A stretch of 64,000 nt of DNA from Hydrogenophaga sp. PBL-H3. GTDB taxonomy: Bacteria > Pseudomonadota > Gammaproteobacteria > Burkholderiales > Burkholderiaceae_C. Below are positions 26,420 to 34,637 of this stretch, piece by piece (within the stretch, counting starts at the first letter, position 1; each line of letters opens with the position of its first letter). The notes beneath the pieces are model-generated. The model did no database searches, was not told the DNA's origin, and worked only from the letters and a program-made list of their open reading frames with translations. The position numbers were made by a program, and so were the translations under genes. The stretch spans positions 372,001-436,000 of the forward strand of contig NZ_CP044972.1 in assembly GCF_010104355.1 (NCBI RefSeq), given 5' to 3'.

Positions 26420-27445
26420 TCAACCTTTCGGGTACTTGGCGTTCGCTTTCTGGACGAAGGCGTTGGTGTAGACCGCGTTCAGGTCGAGCTTGGCCTTGGC
26501 CAGTTCGGCGTCCACGCTGGCCAGCGCGCGAAATGCCGTGTCTGCGCCCTTGGCCGGGAAGCTGCCGTCGGGCGAGAGCGCACCCTTGGCGGCCATGAAG
26601 GCGTCGATGTAGACCGCTCGGTCGCCGAGCAGGAAGCCTTCGGGCACCACCTTGATGATGTCCCCTGGGCCGGCGGCCTGGATCCACTTGTTCGCGCGCA
26701 CCATGGCGTTGGTCAGGGCCTGCGCGGTGTTGGGGTTCTTGTCCAGGAAAGGCTGGGGCGCGTACAGGCAGCCCGCGGGCATGGGACCGCCGAACACCTT
26801 CTCGGACTCGGCCACGATGCGCGTGTCGGAAATGACTTTCATGTCGCCCGAGCGCTGCAGCAGCGTGACCACCGGGTCGAGGTTGCTCATGGCATCGATC
26901 TGACCCGCGCGCATGGCCGCCACCGCGCCGCTGCCCGCACCCACGCCGACGATGCTCACATCGCTGGGCTTCAGGCCCGCCTTGGCCAGCACGAAGTTGA
27001 CCATCACGTTGGTCGAGCTGCCCGGCGCGGTCACGCCGATCTTCTTGCCCTTGAGGTCGGTGATGGTCTTGTAGCCGGCCATGGTCTTGGGGTTGAAGCC
27101 CAGCACGATCTGCGGCGCCAGGCCCTGCAGCACGAAGGCGCGCATGGGCTGGCCCTTGAACTGCATGTTGACCGTGTGCTCGAAAGCGCCCGAGACCACG
27201 TCGGCGCTGCCACCCACCACCGCGGCCAGCGCGCGCGAGCCACCCGCGAAATCGGCGATGGTCACGTCCAGTCCCTCGGCCTTGAAGTAGCCCAGCTGCT
27301 CGGCGATGGTGAGCGGCAGGTAGTACAGCAGGTTCTTGCCGCCCACGGCAATGGTGACCTTGGGCTTCTCGATGCCCTGGGCGAACGCGAGCGGGGGCAG
27401 GGCCGCGACGGCGAGGCCGCCGACCACGAGGTGTCGTCTTTGCAT
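26420..27445 (-). CDS. ABC transporter substrate-binding protein, NMT1/TauA type
   Basis: A 341-residue periplasmic binding protein. The signal peptide is MQRRHLVVGGLAVAALPPLA with cleavage near FAQ. NMT1-like features are LTIAEQLGYFKAEGLDVTIA at about 46-65 and ITDLKGKKIGVTAPGSSTN at about 130. AAGGAGA lies before the ATG. It leads the operon that continues with ATPase, permease and the SMR gene. The ligand cannot be read from the sequence. Confidence 0.9.
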   Translation of the reverse strand: MQRRHLVVGGLAVAALPPLAFAQGIEKPKVTIAVGGKNLLYYLPLTIAEQLGYFKAEGLDVTIADFAGGSRALAAVVGGSADVVSGAFEHTVNMQFKGQPMRAFVLQGLAPQIVLGFNPKTMAGYKTITDLKGKKIGVTAPGSSTNVMVNFVLAKAGLKPSDVSIVGVGAGSGAVAAMRAGQIDAMSNLDPVVTLLQRSGDMKVISDTRIVAESEKVFGGPMPAGCLYAPQPFLDKNPNTAQALTNAMVRANKWIQAAGPGDIIKVVPEGFLLGDRAVYIDAFMAAKGALSPDGSFPAKGADTAFRALASVDAELAKAKLDLNAVYTNAFVQKANAKYPKG

Positions 27446-27545
27446 GGGTTTGTCTCCTTCGTTGAGGGGGTGCGTGCCGGGTCGCGCGCGGCGCCCGAGC
27501 TGAGCACATGGTAGTCGCAGGGTATGCCCCGCGCCACCCGGGAAA

Positions 27546-28310
27546 TCACTTCACCGGCAGGCCGTCCACAAACACCTTGAGTTCGTTGGGCTCGAAGGCG
27601 GCCCACTCTTCATTGCTGGTCAGCGGCGTGGTCACCACCACCGCTGCGCGGTCGCCAGGCTGGTTGAGATCGGCGAAGTTCACGGTCCAGTCCTGGTCCA
27701 TCAGCGTGGCCGGGGCAAACGGGTGCTGGCGCACCAGCCAGTGCAGTTTGGTGCTGCAGTGCGCCCACAGCGCCTCGCCGTTGGAGAGCAGGAAATTGAA
27801 GGTGCCGAAGCGGCGCACCTGGGGCACCAGCTCGCGCAGCGTGAGGGTGAGTTCTTCCACGCTGGGCAGGGAAGCGTGCGACTTGGCCAGCTCCTGCATC
27901 AGCCAGCAGAAGGCGCGTTCACTGTCGGTGGTGCCCACCGGGCGGAAGTGGCTGTGCAGGTGCGGGAAGTACTCCTTGAGATCGCCGTTGTGCGCGAACA
28001 CCCACTGGCGGCCCCAGAGCTCGCGCACGAAGGGGTGGGCATTCTCCAGCGCCACTTCACCGATGGTGGCCTTGCGCACATGGGCAATGATGTTGCGGCT
28101 CTTGAGCGGATAGCTTTGCAGGAAGGTCGCCATGGGCGACTGCGCAGCGCTCGCGTGGTCCACGAACAGGCGCAGGCCTTTGCCCTCGAAAAATGCAATG
28201 CCCCAGCCGTCGGCGTGGTGGTCGGTGTTGCCGCCGCGCTGGCAGAAGCCGGTGAAGCTGAACGAGGCGTCGGTGGGGGTGGCGCAGTTGAGGCCGAGAA
28301 GTTGGCACAT
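27546..28310 (-). CDS. Class II glutamine amidotransferase (YafJ-like)
   Basis: A 254-residue Ntn-type amidotransferase domain. Cys2 (MCQLLGLNC) becomes the N-terminal nucleophile after removal of Met1. FCQRGGNTDHHADGWGIAFF and VFAHNGDLKEYF are the glutaminase loop motifs. It stands alone with no synthase domain, as in YafJ/EgtC-like proteins whose acceptor is mostly unknown. It starts four bases after the MFS gene stop, so the two are co-transcribed. Confidence 0.88.
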   Translation of the reverse strand: MCQLLGLNCATPTDASFSFTGFCQRGGNTDHHADGWGIAFFEGKGLRLFVDHASAAQSPMATFLQSYPLKSRNIIAHVRKATIGEVALENAHPFVRELWGRQWVFAHNGDLKEYFPHLHSHFRPVGTTDSERAFCWLMQELAKSHASLPSVEELTLTLRELVPQVRRFGTFNFLLSNGEALWAHCSTKLHWLVRQHPFAPATLMDQDWTVNFADLNQPGDRAAVVVTTPLTSNEEWAAFEPNELKVFVDGLPVK

Positions 28311-28314
28311 GGGG

Positions 28315-29820
28315 CTATTTTGATCCGGTTGCAGCGGGCACCGAGCGCAGTTTCAAAGCGGCGACCACCGCCAGTGCACAAATCGCAGCCAGCATCAGAA
28401 AGGTTTCGCCAAACGCCGCCATGCGCGCCGGGCTGGTGGTGCCGGTGTCCAGCAGTGCGCCGTGCGCCGCCACGCGCCATTCGAGCACGATGCCGCACAG
28501 GCTCACGCCAGCCGCACCGCCCAGCATACGCAGGAAATTGATGACGCTGGAGCCTTGCGGAATGTGGCTGCGGTCCAGCGAGCGCATCGCCCCGATGTTG
28601 AGAGAGGGCAGGATGAAGCCCAGGCCGACGCGACCCAGGATGGCCCAGGTGATGAGCAGCGGGATGATCTGCGCCGGGCGACCCAGGTCGATGGTGACCA
28701 TGAGCGCGAACGACGCGGCCAGCAGCACCAGGCCGATGCTCACCAGCCGGTGCGTGGGCTGCCGGTCGGCCATCCGGCCCACCATGGCGATGGTGAAAGC
28801 GAGCACCAGACCCGCCGGCAGCAAGATGGTGCCCACATAGGACGGCGACAGACCCAGGCCCAGCTGCATGTAGACCGGCAGCAGGTAGGTGGAGCCGAAC
28901 AGCGCGATGCCGTAGATGAAGGCCACGATGCTGCCCATGGCGAAGCGCCGGTCCTTGAAGAGCGAGAGGTTCATGAGCGGGTCCACGCCCTGGTCGGGGT
29001 GGCGCTGGCGGCGTTTCAATGTGCGCCGCTGCAGCACCACAAAGGCCACCAGCAGCAGCGCCGCACCGCCCAGCAGAACTGTCGCGCTCAGGGCCGTGCC
29101 ACCCTGCAGCTCCACCAGACCATTGAGCAGGCACAGCGTGCCCGCAGCGGCCAGCAGCAGCCCGCGCCAGTCCAGTCCGGCACCCTGCGGATTGGCCGCG
29201 GCGCCACCTGGCGAGGTGGTGGGCACAAAGCGCCGCGCCAGCCACAGCGAGGCGAGGCAGAACGGCACCACCATGAAGAAGATCGAGCGCCAGCCGAAGC
29301 CGTCGACCAGCACGCCACCGAGGCTGGGACCGATCGCGGGCGCGAGCACCACGCCCATGCCGAAGATGCCGCTGGCCCGGCCCTGCTCGTGCGGCTCGAA
29401 GGCGCGCAAGATGATGATGGCCGGGATCGGCTGCACCACGCCAGCGGCCAGGCCTTCGGCCACGCGCGCGGCCAGCACGAGCCCGAACGAGTTGGCAAAC
29501 CCCCCGGCCACGCCTCCCACCAGCAGCAGCCACATGCAGCCGGCATAGGTGCTGCGGTAGCCGTAGCGCGCCAGCAGCCAGGGCGTGGTGAGCATGGAGA
29601 CCGTCATGGCCGCCATGAAGCCCGAGGCGGCCCACTGCGCGCGCTCCTGGCCAAGTGCGAAGTGCTGGCTCATGTCGGGGATCGCCACGTTGATGATGGT
29701 CGACGACATGATCGAGGCCATGGTGCCCACCATCACCGAGAGCAGCAACAGCCAGCGGTAGCGTTCGCCATAGCGCGCGCGCATGGTGAGCAGGGTGTTG
29801 TCAGCGGGTGAGGGTGTCAT
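28315..29820 (-). CDS. MFS multidrug transporter, DHA2 family
   Basis: A 501-residue protein with about 14 membrane segments. The first helix contains TIINVAIPDMSQHF, a typical DHA2 motif D1 block. MTVSMLTTPWLLARYGYRST follows, and motif C is GMGVVLAPAIGPSLGGVLVD near residue 155. It diverges from the AI-2E gene and is followed by a class II amidotransferase. The substrate is unknown. Confidence 0.9.
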   Translation of the reverse strand: MTPSPADNTLLTMRARYGERYRWLLLLSVMVGTMASIMSSTIINVAIPDMSQHFALGQERAQWAASGFMAAMTVSMLTTPWLLARYGYRSTYAGCMWLLLVGGVAGGFANSFGLVLAARVAEGLAAGVVQPIPAIIILRAFEPHEQGRASGIFGMGVVLAPAIGPSLGGVLVDGFGWRSIFFMVVPFCLASLWLARRFVPTTSPGGAAANPQGAGLDWRGLLLAAAGTLCLLNGLVELQGGTALSATVLLGGAALLLVAFVVLQRRTLKRRQRHPDQGVDPLMNLSLFKDRRFAMGSIVAFIYGIALFGSTYLLPVYMQLGLGLSPSYVGTILLPAGLVLAFTIAMVGRMADRQPTHRLVSIGLVLLAASFALMVTIDLGRPAQIIPLLITWAILGRVGLGFILPSLNIGAMRSLDRSHIPQGSSVINFLRMLGGAAGVSLCGIVLEWRVAAHGALLDTGTTSPARMAAFGETFLMLAAICALAVVAALKLRSVPAATGSK

Positions 29821-29968
29821 GGGCGGATGTGCCGTGATTGGAGAACGAGCTTATTCGTTTTGCCCGGCGGGATTGGCCCGGGCCGCAGGGGTCTTGCCGA
29901 GACCCCGTTTGCGCGAGGGGGTCAGGTATATTGCCCGAGGCCCCGTTGTTTGTGTTTGTTCCTCGTCC

Positions 29969-31075
29969 ATGCCACCTGTTCCCCACGCCTCCTTGATCAT
30001 CCGCGGCCTGTTGCTGCTGATCGTGGCCGCAGGCGTCTACTTCTTCCGGGGTTTTCTGGTGCCGGTGCTGGCCGCGCTCATCATCGGCTTTGCCAGCTGG
30101 CCGTTGTACCGCCGAGGGGTGCGTGCCTGCGCAGGCAACACCACCCTGGCGGCCAGCCTGGCGCTGGTGATCGTGATCGTGGTGCTCATCGTGCCGCTTG
30201 CCCTGGCGCTGCACTACGCGCTCAAGGAGGCCGGCGGCTTCGTGGCCTGGCTGCTTGATGTCAACCGCTTTGGCGCGCCGCCGCCACCCTGGATCGAAGC
30301 CCTGCCCTGGGTGGGCGAGACGCTGGCCACCTACTGGCGCGCGCACCTGGGCGAGCCGCACGCACTCGGCGACTGGATCCAGATCCTCAGTGGCGAGCAC
30401 ATCGGCAACATCTACCGCACGGTGCTCCGGACCACGGGTGATCTCTTCAACCTAGCGCTCACCGTGCTGTTCATGCTGATCACGCTGTTCTTCGTCTACA
30501 AGGATGGCGCCCGCCTGGCCGACGTGCTCGACGGCATTGGCGAGCGCATCCTGCCGCTGCAATGGCAACGCTTCTCCCGAGTGGTGCCCGCCACCGTCAG
30601 CGCCACCGTGACCGGCCTGGGCCTGATCGCCATTGGCGAGGGCGTGGTGCTGGGCGTGGCTTACTGGATCGCGGGCGTGCCCTCGCCGGTGCTGCTGGGT
30701 GTGGTCACCGGCTTCATGGCGCTCATTCCCGGGGGCGCGCCGCTCTCGTTCAGCCTGGTCTCGCTCTACCTCGTGGGCTCGGGCCACCTGTGGGCCGGCG
30801 TGGGGCTGTTTGCCTGGGGGGCGGTCGAGCTCTTCATCGTTGACAAGACGCTGCGCCCGCGCCTGGTGGGTGGGCCGGTGAAGCTGCCTTTTCTGCCCAC
30901 CTTCTTTGGTCTGGTGGGCGGCGTGAAGACCATGGGCATCGTCGGCCTGTTTGTCGGGCCGGTGCTGATGGCGCTGCTGGTGGCGATCTGGCGCGAGTGG
31001 CTGCACAGCATGAACCACGCACCCGCAACGCCGCTGGTGTTGCCCCCAGAAGCACAAACGCCGAGCGAGCCTTAG
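29969..31075 (+). CDS. AI-2E family transporter (PerM/YdiK-like permease)
   Basis: A 368-residue inner-membrane protein with about eight hydrophobic segments and the family's long amphipathic region after helix 3. FMLITLFFVYKDGARLADVL at about 170 and the C-terminal GVKTMGIVGLFVGPVLMALL block are characteristic. The family includes proposed autoinducer exporters and Na+/H+ antiporters, and the name does not prove AI-2 transport. The start at 29969 precedes the first helix by about ten residues. Its end overlaps the convergent CWC gene by four bases. Confidence 0.88.
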   Translation: MPPVPHASLIIRGLLLLIVAAGVYFFRGFLVPVLAALIIGFASWPLYRRGVRACAGNTTLAASLALVIVIVVLIVPLALALHYALKEAGGFVAWLLDVNRFGAPPPPWIEALPWVGETLATYWRAHLGEPHALGDWIQILSGEHIGNIYRTVLRTTGDLFNLALTVLFMLITLFFVYKDGARLADVLDGIGERILPLQWQRFSRVVPATVSATVTGLGLIAIGEGVVLGVAYWIAGVPSPVLLGVVTGFMALIPGGAPLSFSLVSLYLVGSGHLWAGVGLFAWGAVELFIVDKTLRPRLVGGPVKLPFLPTFFGLVGGVKTMGIVGLFVGPVLMALLVAIWREWLHSMNHAPATPLVLPPEAQTPSEP

Positions 31076-31305
31076 CCGTTCTCTGCTGCGCTCAGTGCTT
31101 TGGCCACGCAGGTCGCACAGATGCAGGCCTGTCCACGTGCTTCGGTGGGAATGCGCGCGAACAACCCGGGGCTGAAGGTGGCGTCCATGCACCAGCACGG
31201 CGGCTGCACCTGACCGGTGTCGCGCTCGATTTCCATCGCGCAGCGGTTGTCCTGGCCGCACAAGGGGCAGCGCGAGGGATCGATGTCGGGGACGGTGATG
31301 GTCAT
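31072..31305 (-). CDS. Cysteine-rich CWC family protein
   Basis: A 77-residue protein with Cys pairs in CPLCGQDNRCAME and PPCWCMDATFS and a third cluster QACICATCVAKAL. This matches the CWC family, probably a small metal-binding or rubredoxin-like knuckle of unknown role. It is convergent with the AI-2E gene and overlaps its end. Confidence 0.88.
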   Translation of the reverse strand: MTITVPDIDPSRCPLCGQDNRCAMEIERDTGQVQPPCWCMDATFSPGLFARIPTEARGQACICATCVAKALSAAENG

Positions 31306-31414
31306 GGCGGTGCTGGTCTGCCCAGGTGGCGTGGGCGAGTGCCGATGGTAGTTTCATTCACGCCCATCACGCATGGCCCCGCACGGTGGCCGTTTTCCCG
31401 GACAGCACGTTTGC

Positions 31415-31455
31415 TTGATCAGGATCATCCCGCAGGCGCCCGCCAGCGCTACAGT
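31415..31455 (+). promoter_or_regulatory. Putative FNR/Anr-type activator site and -10 box
   Basis: TTGAT-CAGG-ATCAT at 31415-31428 matches the FNR consensus TTGAT-N4-ATCAA in nine of ten defined positions. TACAGT at 31450-31455 could be the -10. The spacing puts the site centre near -41 relative to a start at about 31462, the class II activator position. The lipoprotein ATG is at 31499. Confidence 0.45.
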
Positions 31456-31498
31456 GGACGCAGCCCTTGAGCCCATGCCGGGCGCGCGGCTCACCCTC

Positions 31499-32074
31499 AT
31501 GAAACGTCCTCGCCTTGTCTTGCAGCGCCTGGTTCTGGCCCTGACCCTGGGGGTCCTGGGCGGCTGCACCTCCTTGCTGCCCACCTCCCGGACCGATGTC
31601 ACCTCGCGCTGGACCAGCTATGACGACGCGCAGGGCGCCCTGGCCACCCTCCAGGCCTTCGAGGCCAAACGCGAAGATGTTCACCGCCTGGGGCTGGACC
31701 CGCACCTGGGTCCCGGCATCACGGTGCTGCATTTCGCCGATGTGCTGCAGCGCTTCACGGCCGTGGTGCAGAGTCGACCCGACCACGTGGACCCCGGGGT
31801 GAACGCCTGCCTGCAGGCCGGCCAGCGCTGCAGCGGCTACGCGATTTCGGTGAAAAAGCTGGCGCGCCAGCGGGTGGGCAACTTCTGGATCGATTCGCTG
31901 GATTTCCGGCGCGAAACCATCACCACCGGCTGGAGCGTGGACGTGCTGCTGGTGTTTGTGGATGACACCATGGTCTACAAGCTCATGGGCGGTCAGCCCA
32001 CCATTCGCGAGGTGGACGTGCAACGAAAGCCCCTGGGGCCGCTCCAGGGTTGGGGCCAGCAACTCGCGCGCTGA
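31499..32074 (+). CDS. Hypothetical lipoprotein
   Basis: A 191-residue protein. The signal sequence MKRPRLVLQRLVLALTLGV ends in the lipobox LGGC with Cys near residue 23, followed by TSLLP, so it is lipid-anchored. The mature part is mixed alpha/beta with no family I recognise. It contains two Cys in NACLQAGQRCSGY that could form a disulfide. Homologous proteins are common in Burkholderiales as uncharacterised lipoproteins. A possible FNR box upstream suggests control by low oxygen. Confidence 0.78.
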   Translation: MKRPRLVLQRLVLALTLGVLGGCTSLLPTSRTDVTSRWTSYDDAQGALATLQAFEAKREDVHRLGLDPHLGPGITVLHFADVLQRFTAVVQSRPDHVDPGVNACLQAGQRCSGYAISVKKLARQRVGNFWIDSLDFRRETITTGWSVDVLLVFVDDTMVYKLMGGQPTIREVDVQRKPLGPLQGWGQQLAR

Positions 32075-32119
32075 GCAATTTTTGGCCTGTCGGGCGGCTT
32101 GCCCGCCACCAGCGCCAAA

Positions 32120-32142
32120 AAGTGTCGGGAAATGTGACACTT
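32120..32142 (+). promoter_or_regulatory. Inverted repeat, candidate enhancer site for the sigma-54 promoter
   Basis: AAGTGTC-N9-GACACTT is a perfect 7-bp inverted repeat with a nine-base spacer. It lies about 50 bases upstream of the -24 element at 32192, a normal distance for an enhancer-binding protein such as PrsR, which is known to act with sigma-54 on PEP-CTERM genes. The assignment is by position only. Confidence 0.5.
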
Positions 32143-32191
32143 GGTTACAACCCCCCGGGGTAGGCCCATACAGATCAACGCCTTGGCCACG

Positions 32192-32207
32192 TGGCCCGTC
32201 TCTTGCT
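32192..32207 (+). promoter_or_regulatory. Sigma-54 promoter of the PEP-CTERM gene
   Basis: TGGCCCG-TCTC-TTGCT matches the consensus TGGCACG-N4-TTGCW at all but one defined position and with the exact GG-to-GC spacing. Transcription would start near 32219, about 75 bases before the ATG. A second palindromic patch in the leader (CGTGA-N6-TCACA, 32254-32269) resembles a CRP-like site but lies downstream of the start. Confidence 0.65.
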
Positions 32208-32293
32208 CTGCTTATTGAAGCAAAGAAGTGAATTGTGGCGAGCCTTTCAGGGTCGTGACATAAATCACACCCCCAACGAACCCCAGGCATCCC

Positions 32294-32941
32294 ATGATCC
32301 GTTTCCTCTCCCGTTTCGCCGCTCCCCTGACCGTCGCCGCCCTGATGGCCGCAGCACCTGCTGCTCAGGCCGGTGTGTTGTTCAGCGACAGCTTCAACAC
32401 CGATGCCCAAGCCAGCGTTCTGAACTTCAATGCGTTCAACCAGTGGGTCATCACGGGTGGCAACGTCAACAACACCTTGCACACGGTCGACTACATCCGC
32501 AGTGGTGGCTACAGCATTGATTGCGTCGGCAAGCTTGGCGGCTGCGTGGACCTCGACGGCAGCACCGGAAAGGCCGGCTTGATGACCACGAAGGACGCCT
32601 TTGAGCTGCTGGCCGGAACCACCTACCTGTTCTCGCTGGACCTCTCGGGCAGCCAGCGCAACGGCAACACCGACAAAGTGAGCTTCGGCTTTGCGGGCTT
32701 GGCCGGCACAGAGGTGTCTGTGCAAGGCGACGCCTTCAACACCTTCGCGCTGAGCTTCACGCCCGATGCAGATGTGTTCGCCCGGCTGTTCATCAGGGAC
32801 GCGGGCGGCAACGACACCATCGGTGCGATTCTGGACAACGTGTCCTTGTCCACCGCCGCCCAGGTGCCCGAACCCGGCACGCTGGCCTTGCTGGTTGTGG
32901 GCCTGGCCGCCATCGGCCTGCGCCGCCGCCGCGCTGCCTGA
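32294..32941 (+). CDS. PEP-CTERM sorting-domain protein
   Basis: A 215-residue exported protein. The signal peptide ends near AAQAGVLFSD (about residue 26). The middle is a beta-rich, choice-of-anchor-like domain with two Cys in DCVGKLGGC. The C-terminus has VPEPGTLALLVVGLAAIGL followed by RRRR, the exosortase sorting signal: PEP motif, membrane helix and basic tail. An exosortase elsewhere in the genome should cut and release it into the exopolysaccharide matrix. No exosortase gene is in the window. Confidence 0.93.
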   Translation: MIRFLSRFAAPLTVAALMAAAPAAQAGVLFSDSFNTDAQASVLNFNAFNQWVITGGNVNNTLHTVDYIRSGGYSIDCVGKLGGCVDLDGSTGKAGLMTTKDAFELLAGTTYLFSLDLSGSQRNGNTDKVSFGFAGLAGTEVSVQGDAFNTFALSFTPDADVFARLFIRDAGGNDTIGAILDNVSLSTAAQVPEPGTLALLVVGLAAIGLRRRRAA

Positions 32942-32961
32942 TCCGCTTGTGAGCGTGGGCG

Positions 32962-34548
32962 TCAGACGCCCGCCACCACCCCGTCGCTGCGCGGATCGGC
33001 CGCGCCTTCGATCACGCCATCGGGATGGCGCACCAGCGCGCCGGCGTGGCCCATGGTGTCGCTGAAAGGCTCGGCAAACACCTCCACCTCGTGCCCGGCG
33101 GCCTTGAGCGCATCGATCAGCGCCGGGTCGAAGCGGCTCTCCAGCTTGAGTGAGGTCGTCTCGCCTCCCCAGGTGCGCCCGAGCAGCCAGCGCGGCGCGG
33201 TCACGGCCTGCTGCAGGCCCTGGCCGAAGCGCGCATACCGCGTGAACACCGCCGCCTGCGTCTGCGGCTGGCCCTCGCCGCCCATGGTGCCGTAAGGCAT
33301 CACGCGGCCATCGTCGAACAGCGCCAGCGACGGGTTGAGCGTGTGGAAGGGGCGCATGCCGGGCTTGAGCACGTTGAGCGCTTTCGGGTCGAGCGAAAAA
33401 CTCGTGCCACGGTTCTGCCAGACGATGCCGGTGTCCTGCAGCACCACGCCCGAGCCGAATTCCCAGTACACGCTCTGGATGAAGCTCACCGCGCGGCCTT
33501 GCGCGTCGATGCAGCCCATCCAGATGGTGTCGCCCGGCTTGGCCAGATCGGGCCAGGGCAGGGCTCTTTCGCGGTCGATGTCGGCGGCCAGATCGTCCAG
33601 CGCGGCGGGTTGCAAAAAGCCCCTGGGGTCGGCCGGCAGGCGTTGCGGATCGGTCACCACACGCTCGCGCACGCGGAAGGCGCGTTTGGTCGCCTCCACC
33701 AGGCCGTGCACGTGCGCAAAGCCTTCGCCCTCGGTCACGCCCAGGCGCTCGAACAGGCCCAGGATCATCAGCGCCGACAAGCCTTGCGTGGGTGGCGGCA
33801 GGTTGTAGACCGTGCTGTCGTTCAGCCGCACCGCCAGTGGTTCGACGATCTGCGCCTGGTAGGCCGCGAGGTCGCTGGTGCGCAGCGGGCTGCCCACGCG
33901 TTCGAGCTCGGCACCGATGCGCTGGGCAAGCTCACCGCGGTAAAAATCGTCCAGCCCGCGCTCGGCCAGTTCGCTCAGCGTGCGGCCCAGCGTGGACTGC
34001 TTGAGGATGTGGCCCACGGGGGGCGGTTGGCCGTTGACCAGGTGGGTCTGTGCAAAACCGGGTGCGTCTTTCAGGCCGTCGAACTTCTCGCGCGTGAGCG
34101 CGGCCTGGCTTTCGGTGACGGCGATGCCGTGGTGGGCGTGGCGGATGCCGTCGGCCAGCAGGCGCGGCAAGGGCAGGGCGGGGCCCCAGGGCGCGGCCAC
34201 CTCAAGGGCCTTGGCCCAGCCACCGATGGTGCCGGCCACGGTGAGCGCAGCCTTGGGGCCCCGCGAGGGAATCGTGTCGTGTCCTGCGTACCAGTCCAGG
34301 TCGGCCAAGGCTGCGGCGGGGCCACACGCACTTATGGCCACAGGCTCTTTACCGGGTTCGTGGATCAGCCAGAAACCGTCACCACCAATGGCGTTCATGT
34401 GCGGATACACCACGGCGATGGCCGCGGCCGCAGCCACCATGGCTTCCACCGCGTTGCCGCCGTCGCGCAGCACATCGCGCCCGGCCTGCGCGGCCAGGTG
34501 GTGTGGCGCGACAAACATGCCGCCCAGGGCGGTGAGGGTGTGGATCAT
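32962..34548 (-). CDS. Gamma-glutamyltransferase family protein (GGT-like acylase)
   Basis: A 528-residue Ntn hydrolase. It begins with the GGT N-terminal block FVAPHHLAAQAGRDVLRDGG. The expected self-cleavage and nucleophile Thr is at about residue 341 in KPGDTIWMGCIDAQG, and GTMGGEGQPQTQAAVF lies near 430. There is no signal peptide, unlike periplasmic GGT, so it is the cytoplasmic YwrD/acylase-like subgroup. It follows the TRAP transporter genes on the same strand after 89 bases, so its substrate may be what the TRAP system imports, for example a gamma-glutamyl or acyl-amino compound. Confidence 0.85.
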   Translation of the reverse strand: MIHTLTALGGMFVAPHHLAAQAGRDVLRDGGNAVEAMVAAAAAIAVVYPHMNAIGGDGFWLIHEPGKEPVAISACGPAAALADLDWYAGHDTIPSRGPKAALTVAGTIGGWAKALEVAAPWGPALPLPRLLADGIRHAHHGIAVTESQAALTREKFDGLKDAPGFAQTHLVNGQPPPVGHILKQSTLGRTLSELAERGLDDFYRGELAQRIGAELERVGSPLRTSDLAAYQAQIVEPLAVRLNDSTVYNLPPPTQGLSALMILGLFERLGVTEGEGFAHVHGLVEATKRAFRVRERVVTDPQRLPADPRGFLQPAALDDLAADIDRERALPWPDLAKPGDTIWMGCIDAQGRAVSFIQSVYWEFGSGVVLQDTGIVWQNRGTSFSLDPKALNVLKPGMRPFHTLNPSLALFDDGRVMPYGTMGGEGQPQTQAAVFTRYARFGQGLQQAVTAPRWLLGRTWGGETTSLKLESRFDPALIDALKAAGHEVEVFAEPFSDTMGHAGALVRHPDGVIEGAADPRSDGVVAGV

Positions 34549-34637
34549 TCAGGTCTCCAGTTTGTTGTTCAGGTGAGCGGGTTGCGGGGCCACGGTCGCG
34601 GGCGAGAGTGTCGCACCTTGACCGGGCAGCGCCGGCG

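Noticed and set aside
27446..27545. Possible guanidine (ykkC) or TPP riboswitch ahead of the NMT1-type operon
   Set aside because: The leader is only about 100 bases, and none of the conserved riboswitch blocks could be found; the SMR gene is also of the EmrE subtype.
32254..32269. CRP-like site CGTGA-N6-TCACA before the PEP-CTERM gene
   Set aside because: It falls downstream of the predicted sigma-54 start, so an activator role is unlikely; kept only as a remark.
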